From contig OY741271.1 in NCBI GenBank assembly GCA_963514095.1, forward strand, positions 12,266,772 to 12,330,771: a stretch of DNA of 64,000 nucleotides, written 5' to 3'. This DNA is from Eutrigla gurnardus (lineage: Eukaryota; Chordata; Actinopteri; Perciformes; Triglidae). A program made the translations under genes and the position numbers. Positions 46,990-59,200 of the stretch are shown here, in pieces. The notes beneath the pieces were generated by a model. The model ran no database searches, was not told the DNA's origin, and saw nothing but the letters and a program-made list of their open reading frames with translations. Within the stretch, counting starts at the first letter, position 1. Each line of letters starts with the position of its first letter.

Positions 46990-48880
46990 ATGCACAGTCT
47001 CACACCTTCCTCCTGGTCCGCATGGACTTGAATCGCGTGCCTGCTTGCGCGTAATCAAATGTCTTAAGTGGGACTGCTGCAGAGGCTATTGTCATGAGGT
47101 TTTGGACTTTTTCCTCGGACAGACGACTTCTCATGGCTGTTTTGATGTTGTTCTGGAGACTGAATCCGCGCTCTGCTGCCACACTGGAAACCGGAATTAC
47201 AAGCGCCACTTCAGCCAAAGTTTTTAAATCAGGGAACATTTCTCCAAGTGAAGTGATCAGAAGTCGGCAAGACTCTCTGAAGGAGGGCTTTCCTGATCCT
47301 GCTGCAAGCACCCGCAGCATGCGCTCCTTCTGCACCAGTGGATGATCATCAGCTGCACCGGCCTGTGACCCGTAGTGGTGACAGACCCGCTCCAAAGCCT
47401 CCTGTCCATAGCTCTTTAACGCGCTGTCAGCACCACCCGGATAGCGAGATGCATTGAGTACGGTGTCCAGGTCAGAAATGATGCGCAGATGCTCTGATGG
47501 GAAGCTTTTTTTGATTGATTTGGTCACCTCCGCAACGTACTCTGTGCGTAAAGATGAAAATGTCTGTGTGTCTACAAACTACATGTGTCAGTGTGACGCC
47601 ACAGAACCTGCCGTCTTGTGAGGCCTCGTTGAATCTTTTCTCCGCCTCGCCTGGCCCATTCATCAAGTCTTCCAGACTGGCCAGAGTCATGCTCACGACA
47701 GGTGAGATGGACGAGATATTGACGTCTTCTTTTTGGAAGATGAGGTTCATGCGGTTCACCACGGCCAACACGTCCCTAAGCAAGTGAGTCAAAGCAGTGA
47801 ACGTGTATGTTTGAAGCCGCTTTCTGATGCCCTTAGCTACCGGGCAGTTTTTCGCATCTTCCTCCTCCCTCAACTCGGACACCACAGCAGCCCAGTTGGC
47901 ACTTCCAAGTCCAACAACCCGAGCCATAGCGACCCCACGGCCCGACAGCACATCTTTTATTTTTGCTGTGATGCATTCAGCAGTGCCAGAGGGAATTGCA
48001 TAATTGCCGATAAATGCAGTTTCAGGTTCCCCTTTCTGTTGAAGTGTCAGGTATGTGATTAGCATTTTCTCCACTGTGATATTAGTGGTTTCATCTCATA
48101 TTATTCCAACATATTTGCTGTTGGCGATGCGGTCATCAATATCACTGGTTATGGTCTCCGCTAAGGCCTCCTCCACAGTGGTGTGGTGGTAGTTGATGAG
48201 GTGGGTGTACTGCTAGGTAGATGGGTAGGTTACAGAGGAGGAAGTGGGTATACTCTCCCATATATTCCAATGGCTTTCTGGCTGATAGGTGGGTATACTG
48301 TAAACCACCAGGAAAAGTGGGTATACCCCGTATACCTGCGTATACCCTCCACTACACCACTGCTCCTCCATCTGACTGACTGTCTGATGGTGGGTGTATG
48401 TGTGTGCACTGTTAAGGTTTGGACAGCCGGCAGACTGTAAGAGATTTATCAGGTCAGGATACAGGTGGCTCGGGGTGTTTGTTTTAGCCATATGTAGCAC
48501 AACCTAAGTTGTGTTTTTAATGCCTCGTTGCAGGCAACCTGTGATTTCTCCACATGCTTAATCATAGCCACACTCTGGTTGAGCACACTCGAAGCCTCAA
48601 GGTGGCTGTGGCTACTTTTGTGGTCAGTTAATGCTAATGCTAATGTTCGTGCATCCTCGGACAAATCCGTTGCTCATATTCGCTTTTTTACAGAACATTT
48701 TTCCATCCTCCCTCATCAGCCAGGAGAACTCCCGCTCCCACTGAACTCTGTACTCCCGTCTAACCTCCTTGCTGCCGCTTCCTCGCTCCGCCGAGGCCAA
48801 GGGGTGTGTTTGTGCTTCATCTTCATCTGCAGCCCTCTGAATGTTTTAAAAAAACGGTCAATGACGGAAAATATTCGCGA
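46990..48880 (-). pseudogene. hAT transposase pseudogene (ZNF862/KIAA1586-like)
   Basis: Reading the - strand, the remnant starts near 48880 with SVIDRFFKTFRG and a BED/TTF-type zinc-finger-like stretch in shifting frames (EFSWLMREDGKMFCKK, about 48690-48720). It continues with HSHLEASSVLNQSVAMIKHV (about 48560-48620), then AKTNTPSHLYPDLINLLQSA (about 48430-48490), TVSQMEE (MITE inserted here), ALAETITSDIDDRIANSKYV and the catalytic-region motif DETTNITVEKMLITYL (about 48050-48095). The C-terminal dimerisation region (hATC) is VIPVSSVAAERGFSLQNN...AMRSRLSEEKVQNLM (about 47080-47180). Damage includes frameshifts near 48690, 48505 and 47570-47590, an in-frame TGA at 48096-48098 before DETTN, and the MITE insertion. 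It cannot encode active transposase. Confidence 0.9.
48176..48362 (+). mobile_element. Nested hAT-type MITE, 187 bp, inside the hAT transposase
   Basis: It is bounded by inverted ends CAGTGGTGTGGTGG and, reversed from the right, CAGTGGTGTAGTGG. It is flanked by a perfect 8-bp duplication, CTCCTCCA, at 48168-48175 and 48363-48370. Its interior is dominated by GTATACCC/GGGTATAC motifs. Removing the element plus one duplication restores a continuous transposase reading (…VSQMEE|ALAET…), which confirms the insertion boundaries. Confidence 0.92.
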
Positions 48881-48922
48881 CCCCTGATTGTAAGCTAATT
48901 CATTGATAAGTAGTGATGCCCC

Positions 48923-48923
<1 letters not shown>

Positions 48924-49008
<85 letters not shown>
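48924..49008 (+). repeat. (TA)n microsatellite, about 42 units
   Basis: This is a perfect TA run starting 30 bases beyond the right target-site duplication of the hAT element. Confidence 0.97.
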
Positions 49009-49011
<3 letters not shown>

Positions 49012-50144
49012 TTTTGAATGTGAATACAATGAGTGTTTTTTTTTTTTTAAGTACTTTGTAAGTCATGGATTTGTCTCAATCACTGCTCTCTCCTATCATG
49101 GGTTTGTTTTCTTTTTTCTCAGAGCAATGCATGATGGTATATAACACTTGGTTAGTGGCCATCAGTTGTAAACTACTCATCAAGATGGATTGTGGGATAC
49201 TTTGAGTCCACTTCATGCTGGAATGCCGAGTGTACAGAGTAACTTCTCTCATGTGAGCCCCTCCCTACTCAATCGCCAACGTTACCTCCATTCATAACAA
49301 GTAGAGGATATTTACATGGTGCCCACCCAGACATGTAACACCTCCCAAACCTCAGCACAACACTGATTGATTTAGTTAGACCAGACCAGTTGGTGTTTAC
49401 TGGCTCTCTGCTCTGTTAGTATTCTTGTGAGGTAGCGTTTAGCTTTGTTGTGCAAGCTTGGTTTCCATGGCAGCGACCCAACTGTTAATGCCCTGAAAGC
49501 TGTGAGCCTTCCACTGTGTGTCAGCGAGGGTTCAGTTCCCAGGATGGATCACCTGGGGACACAATACCGGGGTCCTGACCCAACGGGGTTCCCAGCTACG
49601 CCCTAATTAACTTAATACCAATTAATCTACAAAACTGTGCTCTCCTCTGTCACCTCTGCCTGGTTTGCTGTTTGCCGGGGGCCTCGGGCAAACGTGACGG
49701 GAATGAATCAGCTCCTGATCCTGATCTACTTAATTGTTGTTAATGATTTTTCTCCTGTAGAAAAGAGACGGACGGGGAACGTTGGGCAGTCATTGGCTTA
49801 TTCAGACATCCTCATGCCTGGATCCAGGTGGGGAGGTTTTTGTTTGAGTCTCCTCCTCGTTTCAGCCAGAGGGCCTGAACGGTTGCTGTACAGTTCCTCA
49901 GTAGGAAGTAAACCTTGCTGCAGGAATGCAGGGCACGTCACTGTTTTTCTGCAGTATCGCACTTATTGTGTTGATGTGTTTTAAAGTATTTCATAAATCC
50001 TTTCAATATAACGTCCTGGCACTTAAAAATAGTAGTTAGCATCATGTAGCATCTCACCCTAGCTATCTTTGTTATACCAGCTTGAAACTTATTCTATTGA
50101 CGTCCTTATGTACCGACAGCGATATATTGTTGTTTCACTTTCTG

Positions 50145-50225
50145 ACAAATGTACTTATTGTAAGTCACTTTGGACAAAAGCGCCTGCTAAATGCCCTAAA
50201 TATAAATTAAATGTAAATGTAAATG
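50145..50225 (+). repeat. SINE-like 3' end copy
   Basis: The copy reads ACAAATGTACTTATTGTAAG, then TCACTTTGGACAAAAGCGCC, then TGCTAAATGCCC and an (AAATGT) tail. It is more diverged than the copies at 14487 and 44627. The reverse-strand start of another copy lies at about 50500-50560. Confidence 0.65.
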
Positions 50226-51814
50226 TACGAACAAGTGAGACCTGTTAGTGTGAATAATATAACATCTTGGTACCGAACAAACCATAGATCATAGATTCAG
50301 AGAGAGACAGCACTTATGGGACTTTTCGGTGCATCGTCTTTCTGATTATGTATTTTCTTATACTTTCAACACTTATACTACAAAATGTGACTGCTTGAGG
50401 AGTAAAATTATCAATTAAACCAACAAACGTGTAATTCATGGAAAAAATTAATACTGGAGCAAAAACCTTTCACAATGAAAGCCCTAGACATATCCTGTAG
50501 AGAGCCAAAAGTGACTTACAATAAGTACATTTGTTGAAAGAAATCATCTCTTCATTTGACCTCCACTGACTTGCTCCTCACATCAACTTTGGCTATTTTG
50601 TAAATATTTTGTTCACTTTTAGTTTGTCTCCTGTTTCTTACTTTCTGTAATCTGACCACACACACAAGCCCAGTTCTTCTTTGGGTGGATTGTTTTATCT
50701 ATGTTGACTGCATTCACAATGTTTGCAGTCAGAATCTAGTGAATTGGTGCTAAAGCAACTCTCAGTTTTGGCTCTGTGTAAAGTCTAAGCTTGCATCACT
50801 TTTAAATAGATATTGAGGATTAAAAAGATCATTTTAACCTGGGAATGATAGTATAATCACTGTGACAGCATCTGATTCATGATTGGCCTCAGGCTCAGTA
50901 GATAGATTTGATTTGATTATAATTTCTTTATTGAATGTGCGTTTGTTGGCAAACACACTGACATCACGGACATTGTGTCGTTAACACTCTGGAATGATTC
51001 ATCTTTCCCTTCTTATCCCTAGTTGCAAAACTTCCAGCAGTTCCAGCAAAAATCTATTATCTTCCTTTCATTATTAATTTTCATATGATCCATAATTCAT
51101 GTCTGGGTGAAGCGCCTCTTTGTGTGTCCACGGGGGGTTTCATGCCGCTGCAGACGGGCTCGTGCTGCACACTCTGCATCATCTGTCCCAGATTATCAGG
51201 GATGAGGAGCAGCACGGAGGGAAACCGGAGGTTACGGCAGCGTTGAATGAGGAGTGGGCGATGAGTGCTGAGTTGGTGGTGGGAGGGGGGATTTCACAGA
51301 GCTGATGAAGAGGAAACGAGACTGAGAACAAGATTAAAGGAAGACTTCTTGCCGACAGTTAGATTAGAAGATCGAGATCAGTCTCGTATCTGTTTGTTAG
51401 AGAATAGAAATAGACCTTATTTGCATTTATAAATACCGATTATGTATTTTGTGGGAGGAGCCAAACTGACAGCACTACAGTCGTTCTGTGTCTGCTCACA
51501 TGAGAGCGCTAAAATCACAAAGAATATGGATCATCTGGACACCCTCGTCAACAGAAGATGGGCTGTCTGACATTTATAAGCTAACAATTAACAATGAGAT
51601 ACTGATCCAATTACATGGATTAAGATTCAGTGAACATAATATTCTATGGAAACAGTATCTCTACAAAAGAAAAAGGGAAATCTCTTCATTCGTTGTGAGA
51701 TGATTTTCGTGTTACAATTATATTATGTGTCCCAAGCCTTAGCCTAGTTAGCGCTCAGTCACAGTGTTTCCAGAAAAGAAGCTTATGGACATTGTACTCT
51801 ATGCTTATTTTAAT

Positions 51815-51980
51815 GGACCTGCATTTATATAGCGCTTTACTAGCTAACTAGCTACTCAAGGCGTTTTACACTACATTCAGTCACTTTTACCCATTCACAC
51901 ACACGTTCATACACTGATGACAGAGGAGCCACCTGCACATCAGGATCTAACTCTTTCATACACCAATGGCGTAGCCGCCC
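51815..51980 (+). repeat. L2-like retroelement 3' region
   Basis: CATTTATATAGCGCTTTACT, CAAGGCGTTTTACACTACAT and CCATTCACACACACGTTCAT with ACACTGATGACAGAGG are landmarks of a very abundant fish retroelement 3' end. Confidence 0.6.
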
Positions 51981-52866
51981 TAACATGACACAGACAGTTA
52001 AATTCCATATTCAGAGCATTAAGTTGAGGCATTGCCTCCACATGGATCTCAACATGGCGACGGCTGAGTCGGCAGCTAGCACCCAACGGCAACAGTGCTG
52101 ACAGAGGTAACAGTGTTAACTTGGGCAGGGTGCGCATGAGCGCACTACACCGCAGCCAGTGCACGCATGCATTGACTTGAATACATGGCCAACAACACAC
52201 ACAGAGGGCTATCAACTTCACTCTCAGCTCCTGACGTCAATACTCCACTATAATATATCTTTACATAGCAAATAGTTGTTTTACTACGATATCAATTCTC
52301 TGAATTTCAGAATTTAGCACCTTTTTAGGAAGGGGTGGAAGTGTCATATAGATGTGACATTTTTAATTCATTTAACTATTATCTTATTTATACTATATAA
52401 AAGTTACATCAGTAGAACCTACTCTTAAATCAGGGCTGGGTATCGGTATACCTTCAAAATGACCCAGGAATAAGTATTTAAACCTGCCAAATGACTCTTG
52501 CATTCGATCCATTTTGTGCCCTGATCTGGAACAAACTATCACCTGAGTCGACTAATTTAGGCTGCAGAACAAGATAAAGGTTGAGTTCACAGTGAAAGGT
52601 CATCTTTCACCTGACGTAGACACACAGCTGTTCCTGTTTAGATGCAATCACCACTTGAAATGAAATGTTGCATCTGCTGAATGTACAAACAGGCATAACA
52701 GTGTTAGAAGGCGACACATAGTGTTGTATGAACAGCTTGTTAACACAGAATCCAACTGTACCAAAGGTATCAATACATGCTTTAGGCCATTGTCAAGTAG
52801 AATTACAACTGATGTGAAATAATGATGCAGCATGAACCGTAAAGGTTTTAATTTACTCTACTTTAC

Positions 52867-52965
52867 CGTAAGCAACTGATGATGTTGAGTCTTCCAGGGG
52901 TCCCGCGATCATTTCCTCCTCTCTGAAGTCCAGCGGTTGGCCCTCATGAGCTTCCTCCTCTTTAA
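52867..52965 (-). CDS. Candidate internal exon of an unrecognised gene
   Basis: A pyrimidine-containing acceptor (ctttcaacgacttccag) and a strong donor (TACG|GTAAAG) bracket 99 nt. The frame that uses phase 1 on both sides is fully open and encodes 32 whole residues beginning KEEEAHEGQPLDFREEEMIA. The product is strongly acidic and low in hydrophobics, suggesting a disordered region. The symmetric phase and multiple-of-three length are what an inserted coding exon would show, but I recognise no family and could not find a neighbouring exon in matching phase. Other splice-like blocks on the same strand (a GAG|GTGAGT donor near 53369; 57151-57209) do not join to it cleanly. Confidence 0.25.
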
Positions 52966-54309
52966 CTGGAAGTCGTTGAAAGAACAATCAACCAGCACAG
53001 GTGTGGCTGTAAACAACAGTCAGCCTGCTGTTTAAATGTCTCTTTATGGCATGTGAGGCTGTGGAAAACATGCTCCTCTGTGGGGGAAATACTTGTTCTG
53101 TTACAGAAGAAGGGAAGCAACGAGGTTTATGGACGTAATTATGAGCATTCTGGCAAAAGCTCAATAAGCTGAACCTGAATTGAAAAGCAAAGTGCTCTGA
53201 GGAGTTTGTGAATACTTTTGCACTTTTGAGAGTTTGTTTTGAAGGTGTGGGTGTGCAGGGGGGTTATTTTGATGCCGGCCTCAGGTAGCAGATAAGAGAG
53301 AGGTTATGTAACCAGAGAAATTAGGAGCTGCCAACACTCACACTGCTCGTGTTAGAAGAAAGTACTCACCTCTGCTCCAGACTTACTAAATAAAGGCACA
53401 GCCAGACACCAAAGCTTTGTCTTCGTGAGAGGTAGACTCAAAACACACTTTGCCGTGTCTGATTTCAAGCTTTCCCTCATCGCTCCGGCTGTTGCTGCTT
53501 TAGGAAGATGAAGATTTCCTTTGTGAGGCTTCAGTTGGAGCACCATAGACGATGTTCAGGCATTTAGACATGATGATAATTGGATTGAATACAGGTTTTG
53601 TTTTCCAGTGTTTGGTACGACACGGCTCTACTCGACACTCTTTTTGAGTGATTTGTAGATACTAGTACTTTTGTTTTTGTATTGTATGTATTTGACTCTA
53701 AATGGACCATAATTTACTAAATGCACATCATGCTGTATTGAAGAAGACTTGAAACTAGAGGTTGAGACCATAAACTCATGTTTACAATGTTTACTGCGAT
53801 AATAAATCAAGTGAGAAGTAGAAGCCTATTCTCAGCTTTATCCCAGGGCCTCTCACGTCCAACTGAGAATACTTTAAGTGTAGGGTCATTTTCTCACAGA
53901 GTTCCATGCAGTCAGACTTCCTTTTGCATCCAGAGGAGTCGGCCCCTGATGGCCAGAAGGAGATAACGCAGGCACATCAGCCTGGCTTCACATTTTCAGA
54001 ACCGGAGGTTGCCTCCTGACCCCCAATTAATGTTTTTCCCATGGAAAAGGAAGGACGTATTGTTCTCTCCCTCTGATTGGCTGGCCCTGATATTGGTACA
54101 CTAACCAACCAGTCGTCATGACTATAACCTAATCAACCAAACCAATGAAGGCATCAACATTTTGGCTACTGCGACCTCCTCGCTACTCGGACTCTGTGGC
54201 TCTTTATATTTCACCTGACTTCCTTAGAGGCAGCTCTGCATGCCGTGGCTCACGATTACGTGGGATGTATATGGATTTTAGTTCAGATCATGAACCATGA
54301 ATGTAATTA

Positions 54310-54497
<188 letters not shown>

Positions 54498-54799
54498 TCC
54501 GAGGTTGGCACAGTGGGGTACCAATGCAGAGAGCACTCGATACATTTGAAATATACTTGCAACTAGGGCTGTTCCATTATTTCAAATATGCTGTTTTTTA
54601 TTGAACATTTTGCAAATAATTTCTCCATTGGGATTTGAGTGCAAACCTTGCTCTTATTAAACAAAAAAATCCCTCAAGGGATTAATATAAAGAACAATTA
54701 ATGAACTTTTGCCATCTGGCTTTGCTCCATGTTATCTTCTTGTAGACCTCTTGTAAAAACAAAAAAACAAACAAACAAAAAAACAATCCCTTTGGATTA

Positions 54800-56017
54800 C
54801 AGTTTTTCTCAGTCGCTTTGGTGCTTTCCTCACATCACTATTAACATTTGCACAGCAGTTAGTGCATTTCTCACGACAATTAGTGCAAACTGCAAAATCT
54901 AGTGGATAAAATGCAAAAGCACGTCAATTGCTCAAAATGTATAGTCCATTCCTCAAAAGCAAGTACCGGTATTCATGTCAATGAAACTGCCAGTGTCATC
55001 AAATTGAGAAGTCTTGACACCATCGTTTATGAACAAGATATTCAAACGGCTTTGTCATGTTTTCATTATCACAGTTTATTCTCTCAGTGTTTTCCAATGC
55101 AAAAAAGGCAAGGTCAGAACTCGGTGACACGACCTTAAAATGCTCAAGACAGCAGTATACACTACTTATACAGCCATTTGAAAACTACAGTAAAGTTACA
55201 CATTGCTGTAGTTAGGGGAGTTAGTGAGTACAAGACACTGAATACGTACGTTTCACATTTTTACTGTATCTGCTCTTTGCAATTCTACAGCATTGTGCAA
55301 AAGAAAAATACACTACAGTCACTTATTTAGAACAAACATAAGAAACACCCTTTTGGTAGAGCTTTAATTCACAGTGGTTCTTCCAACATTTGGTTGCACC
55401 CTCCGACCAGCCTCAGCCATTGTGAGGTTGTGATTGACAACATGCTCCACAATTGTAGCCCTAATTTCATTAGGAATCTGCCTAAGTATTTGGCCTCTTC
55501 TCCCTCTTCCTCTGTTTTGTAGAAATGGTCCACACTATGTCCTGCTCGGTTCATATATGCTTGCCAAGTGAGGGTTCATGGGATTCATCCCTGAGTGGCT
55601 TGTCATTGGTTACAACTAATACTTCTCACACCTCCTCGTGAGTGAAAGCTGAAGTTCACCTGACAGTAATTGTTCAATTTAGGAGACATTTCCAGGAAAA
55701 AATAATAATTAAAGGTATAAAATGTGCTTGACAGAATGTGATAACTAGTTCAACAATTTTGTATGTAATGACTCGAGCAATGTAATGAATACTTATTTTG
55801 ACTGACATGACATAAGCAAATGATAATGTTATAAAACAGCAGAGAATTGTATGAAAGCAACTGATACATGTCCAAAAGCATTTGCAATTTGTTCAGAGGA
55901 GGGAGACATTGCTGCTATGATGTCCACAAATGACTAAATGTTGTGGAGGTTGAACTAATAGTTATGAGAATTTTCATTCTGATCTGAGAAAAGCACCAAA
56001 GCGACTGAGAAAAACTG
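54800..56017 (-). mobile_element. Tc1/mariner-superfamily transposon, 1.2 kb, TA target site
   Basis: It has 33-bp terminal inverted repeats with one mismatch (CAGTTTTTCTCAGTCGCTTTGGTGCTTT.CTCA) and is flanked by TA on both sides (54798-54799 and 56018-56019). The element is 1218 bp and contains only a fragment of transposase coding sequence on the - strand, so it is a decayed, non-autonomous copy. The almost identical ends suggest it is younger than its surroundings. Confidence 0.92.
55374..55510 (-). pseudogene. Transposase N-terminal helix-turn-helix remnant (Tc1/mariner superfamily)
   Basis: The - strand reads QIPNEIRATIVEHVVNHNLT followed by MAEAGRRVQPNVGRTTV. This is an N-terminal helix-turn-helix of a Tc1/mariner-related transposase, in which the second helix reads LTMAEAGRRV. 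The frame stops immediately after (TV then N, stop) and no DDE catalytic domain is identifiable in the remaining element. Confidence 0.7.
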
Positions 56018-56200
56018 TAAGAGATAAACCTCACTTTCACATGTATCTTAAGGTGTGTCCATTAAACAAAAATGAATGAATAAAGTGCAGAACTTTAACT
56101 TAACTAAAAAATTGATTTTACGATTTTCACGTTTTTAACATCGTCCTAACCACATAATCGCGATTACGATTTAAAATTGATTAATCGAACAGGCCTACTC

Positions 56201-59200
56201 GCAACACAAATGAAGCAAACATTAATTTCATAAATATATGGCCAGGTACTTAAGTGTATGAAGTATACTTGAAGTTGTTCCATTTATGCCCATACAATTT
56301 CACTTCAATTGCGCTTTCCTGCTATTTAAATTATAATATAGACGTATTTTTATAGTAAAAGAGAAAAGGAAGTCCACCTCAGTGTGAGAGGATATGAGTG
56401 CTATGTGTTGTATACAGGTTTTCACCTGGATGACCAGACCTACTACGTCTCCATCGGAGGAGGAAGTGGAGGCCTGATGGGCCTGTGCTGCTGTTGAGTC
56501 AGATGTCTTCCCGGTTTGAGTCTCATGTTGTCTTCCCACTTTTTTGACAGGAGGTCAAAGGTCAGTTTCAGCTGCAGAAACATAACCTAATAATCTGACT
56601 GATTTGCCGTTTGACATATTTTGCTTTACCACTTTTGATTGAAATAAATTCGGCTGATCTACTGGATATTTACCATCCTGTGATGGTAAATATGGAAAAT
56701 AATATGACAATAATATACTGTGTTTGTTAGCGGAATAACTGGTTCACACTGTTAGAATTGTTTTTTTTTTTGTTCACTTTAGACTTGTACTTTTTCACTG
56801 AACTCATATACTGTATATCACTGGTTGTGCTCATTAAATCAGTGTGACAGTTAACTTTATAAGCAGGAACCCGTTGAATCTTCAAGGCCCTCTTTGTTCT
56901 GACAGTTAGGTTTGCTAGAATAGATACACGCCTCAAGGACAACATCCATACATGTTTCATATTACATTTCCGTAAGTTCACATCAGAGATAACTGACCAG
57001 TAAGACTCGGTTGCTTGCAAGTTCAACCTCTTCTCGGGGCAGTCTCAGCCCTAGAAGATAAAATGTGACCAGCACCTGGAAACGGGGCTCGCTCTGACTG
57101 AGATCCTGTGGGAGCTCTGCCATTCCGAGCCCAGCGCTGCCATACTTTACCTGTGACCTGAATAAATTCTATATTTGTGAACTGAAGATTTCTCCGGTTT
57201 ATCCTTGGGCTTCCAACAAAAGAACCGAAGGTTAATAACACTCACAATAGACCTGCAAAAGCTGTTCACCTTGGGCGACAGCAACAAACACGCCACCTTG
57301 TAATTCCCAATTGATCAATTCTAGACCAGGAATATGCATCCCGCAGTCTAGAAATGCCAGACTTTTTTTACTTGCCCCTCCAGAGCGACTGTTCCTCATG
57401 GGGGGGGAAACAAGAAATACGGTGGGCTGAATGTATTTCCTATATCTTAATGGAAAAAACATCCCACTTTTCAAACGTTAATGACAGTGCGTGGCAGAGT
57501 GCATATAGCAGTGGTGCAGAACTGCCTACTGTTTTTCACATCTGTCTTTTGAAGAATCCACAGAGACTTTGTTTCTTTCATTCAGACAAGGCGAAGCATC
57601 AACTGAGCATGGCTTGGTGATGTCTGGAAAGAAGCTATGAGGGTTTTAACTAAAGACAGAGGCCCACCACAACCCACTAGTGTCCTGTCCAGGGTCTGTA
57701 CTTTTACACCAGTGGTATCAAAGCAGGAGATTGGCTTCTGCTTTTATTTATGGACTTGGAAGATGTTGGCTGTTCATACTCCTCTGGTAACAGAGCAGTG
57801 ATGTGTGGGCTGATCCAAAATAAGTCCAGTGTGAAGATGTGCTGATTTTCTCTGATGGCTCAGTCGATGCTCCCGGACATTTAACAGGCAGGTCCTTTAG
57901 AAAGACTTGCTCTATTGGACTGCCAGGACCATCCACACCTGACAGAGTTTAAGCTTTCACCCTCCAGAAAGTGCGGCCTGCACTTTTATTCTTACACCCT
58001 ACAGAGTATGGGACATCTTTCATAATGCCATTGTGGTCGTCGTGAATCAGCGAACACAGAACAAGAAGCCCGAGGCTGCAGTGAACCACTGAGTCACTCC
58101 CTGAGGACGTTTACTCATGAGAGAGGAGGTGGACGAGGTGTCCTCACATCACCCTGTCGGCATCGGCGCAACTGAAATGTGAGGACGCAGCGACACTTAG
58201 TGGCGTGACGCACGTAGTACAAGCACTATGCACGTCATTGTTTGACCGAGGTAACCTAGCGACAGGAAAGCCGATGACATGAACAGGAGGAAACCCCACC
58301 TCGTCAAACTAATTTGGTTCAAAGGATGTAGACAGCATCTGGACTCATCTTCAGGCTTGGAAGGACAAAGTCCCCGACAGCATGTGATTTATTAGAGGCA
58401 CAGCGTTCTGACCATGCATCAATGTGAACTAAAACATCTTTGTGGCTGTGGTTTTATAAGTTATCAGTAACTGATATAAAAAGCAGCCTTAATTGAGACA
58501 CTGCATGTCAACATCTGTTTAATAAAACTGAAAACAGAACAAAGAAAGATTAGATGGGGATTTAAAAATCAACCATTTATCAACACCAGGGCTGTAATTA
58601 TTATCTGATCAGCTAATTAGTTAATCTGCATGAAATAAATAGTTTGAGCAGTTTTCTTCCTCACTGGCTCCAGCATCTCAAATTTTTCTGGAGTTCTTAG
58701 TCTTTAATGATAGCACATTGAACATCTTTGTGTTTGGACTGTTGATTTAGTAAAACAGGTTATGAAAGTGTATCTATGGGGTCTGGAAACTTGGGATGGG
58801 CATAATATGGCTTAATATGAACCAGTTATATCTGCTAAAAATAACAATATAATAAATAACAATATATCAAGTGAAACCCCCCCCCAAAAAAACGCCCAGA
58901 TGAAGAAGAAAGATGTAAAAATAGTTATAGTAAATATGAACTAAAGAGCCAAACAAATATCGGAGGCCAAGAAATGATCAAAGAACCAAACAAGAAAAAG
59001 CCAATAGTCATGAGCTTACCTTCTCAGGTGTTTGAGCTCCCATTGGTTGTTACAGCGCGTGGCTTTCCAATGAAGACATCTTGGTTCTCATTGTGAACAG
59101 AATGTCTGTCGAAGCTCCATAACCGACACATGATTGTATATTTTATTTTCCTCTGTCGACCAGATGTACTTTGGATAACACTTTCAAATCACAGCGATAT

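Larger units (their letters stand above)
46669..48886 (-). mobile_element. Complete but inactive hAT-superfamily DNA transposon, 2.2 kb
   Basis: A perfect 8-bp target-site duplication, ATTGTAAG, flanks it (46661-46668 and 48887-48894). Terminal inverted repeats are CAGTGGTTGCGCTAGACTTT on the left and, reading inward from the right, CAGGGGTCGCGAATATTTTC; the shared pattern is CAG.GGT.GCG. The interior on the - strand is a decayed transposase gene. A 187-bp MITE has inserted into it at 48176-48362. Without that insertion and its extra duplication the element would be about 2.0 kb, nearly all of it transposase. Confidence 0.93.
49009..52860. other. Intergenic with scattered retroposon fragments, no supported gene
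   Basis: Recognised pieces are SINE-like copies at 50145-50225 (+) and 50500-50560 (-), a TTTGATTTGATTATAATTTC LINE-like tail at about 50903-50950, and an L2-like tail at 51815-51980. A GGGCTGGGTATCGGTATACC repeat end lies at about 52434. Open frames such as 49637-49984 and 51120-51305 show no family features and no consistent splice context. Confidence 0.4.
54565..56200. repeat. Older repeat hosting a nested Tc1/mariner element
   Basis: The left flank reads GCAACTAGGGCTGTTCCATT. The reverse complement of the right flank reads GTTGCGAGTAGGCCTGTTCG followed by an ATTAATC.A.TTTAAATCG motif. The similar inverted ends suggest one older element of roughly 0.4 kb split by the mariner insertion at 54800-56017. 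Divergence is high and ends are approximate. Confidence 0.4.

Noticed and set aside
48716..49066. 116-codon - strand open frame
   Set aside because: Its first half is the TA microsatellite. The second half is the decayed N-terminus of the hAT transposase and is annotated there.
49637..49984. 115-codon open frame on the + strand
   Set aside because: There is no recognisable protein family and no exon signals consistent with its frame.
57151..57209. Exon-like block PKDKPEKSSVHKYRIYSGH on the - strand
   Set aside because: The splice sites are plausible, but its phases fit no neighbouring block. It is mentioned only in the region description.
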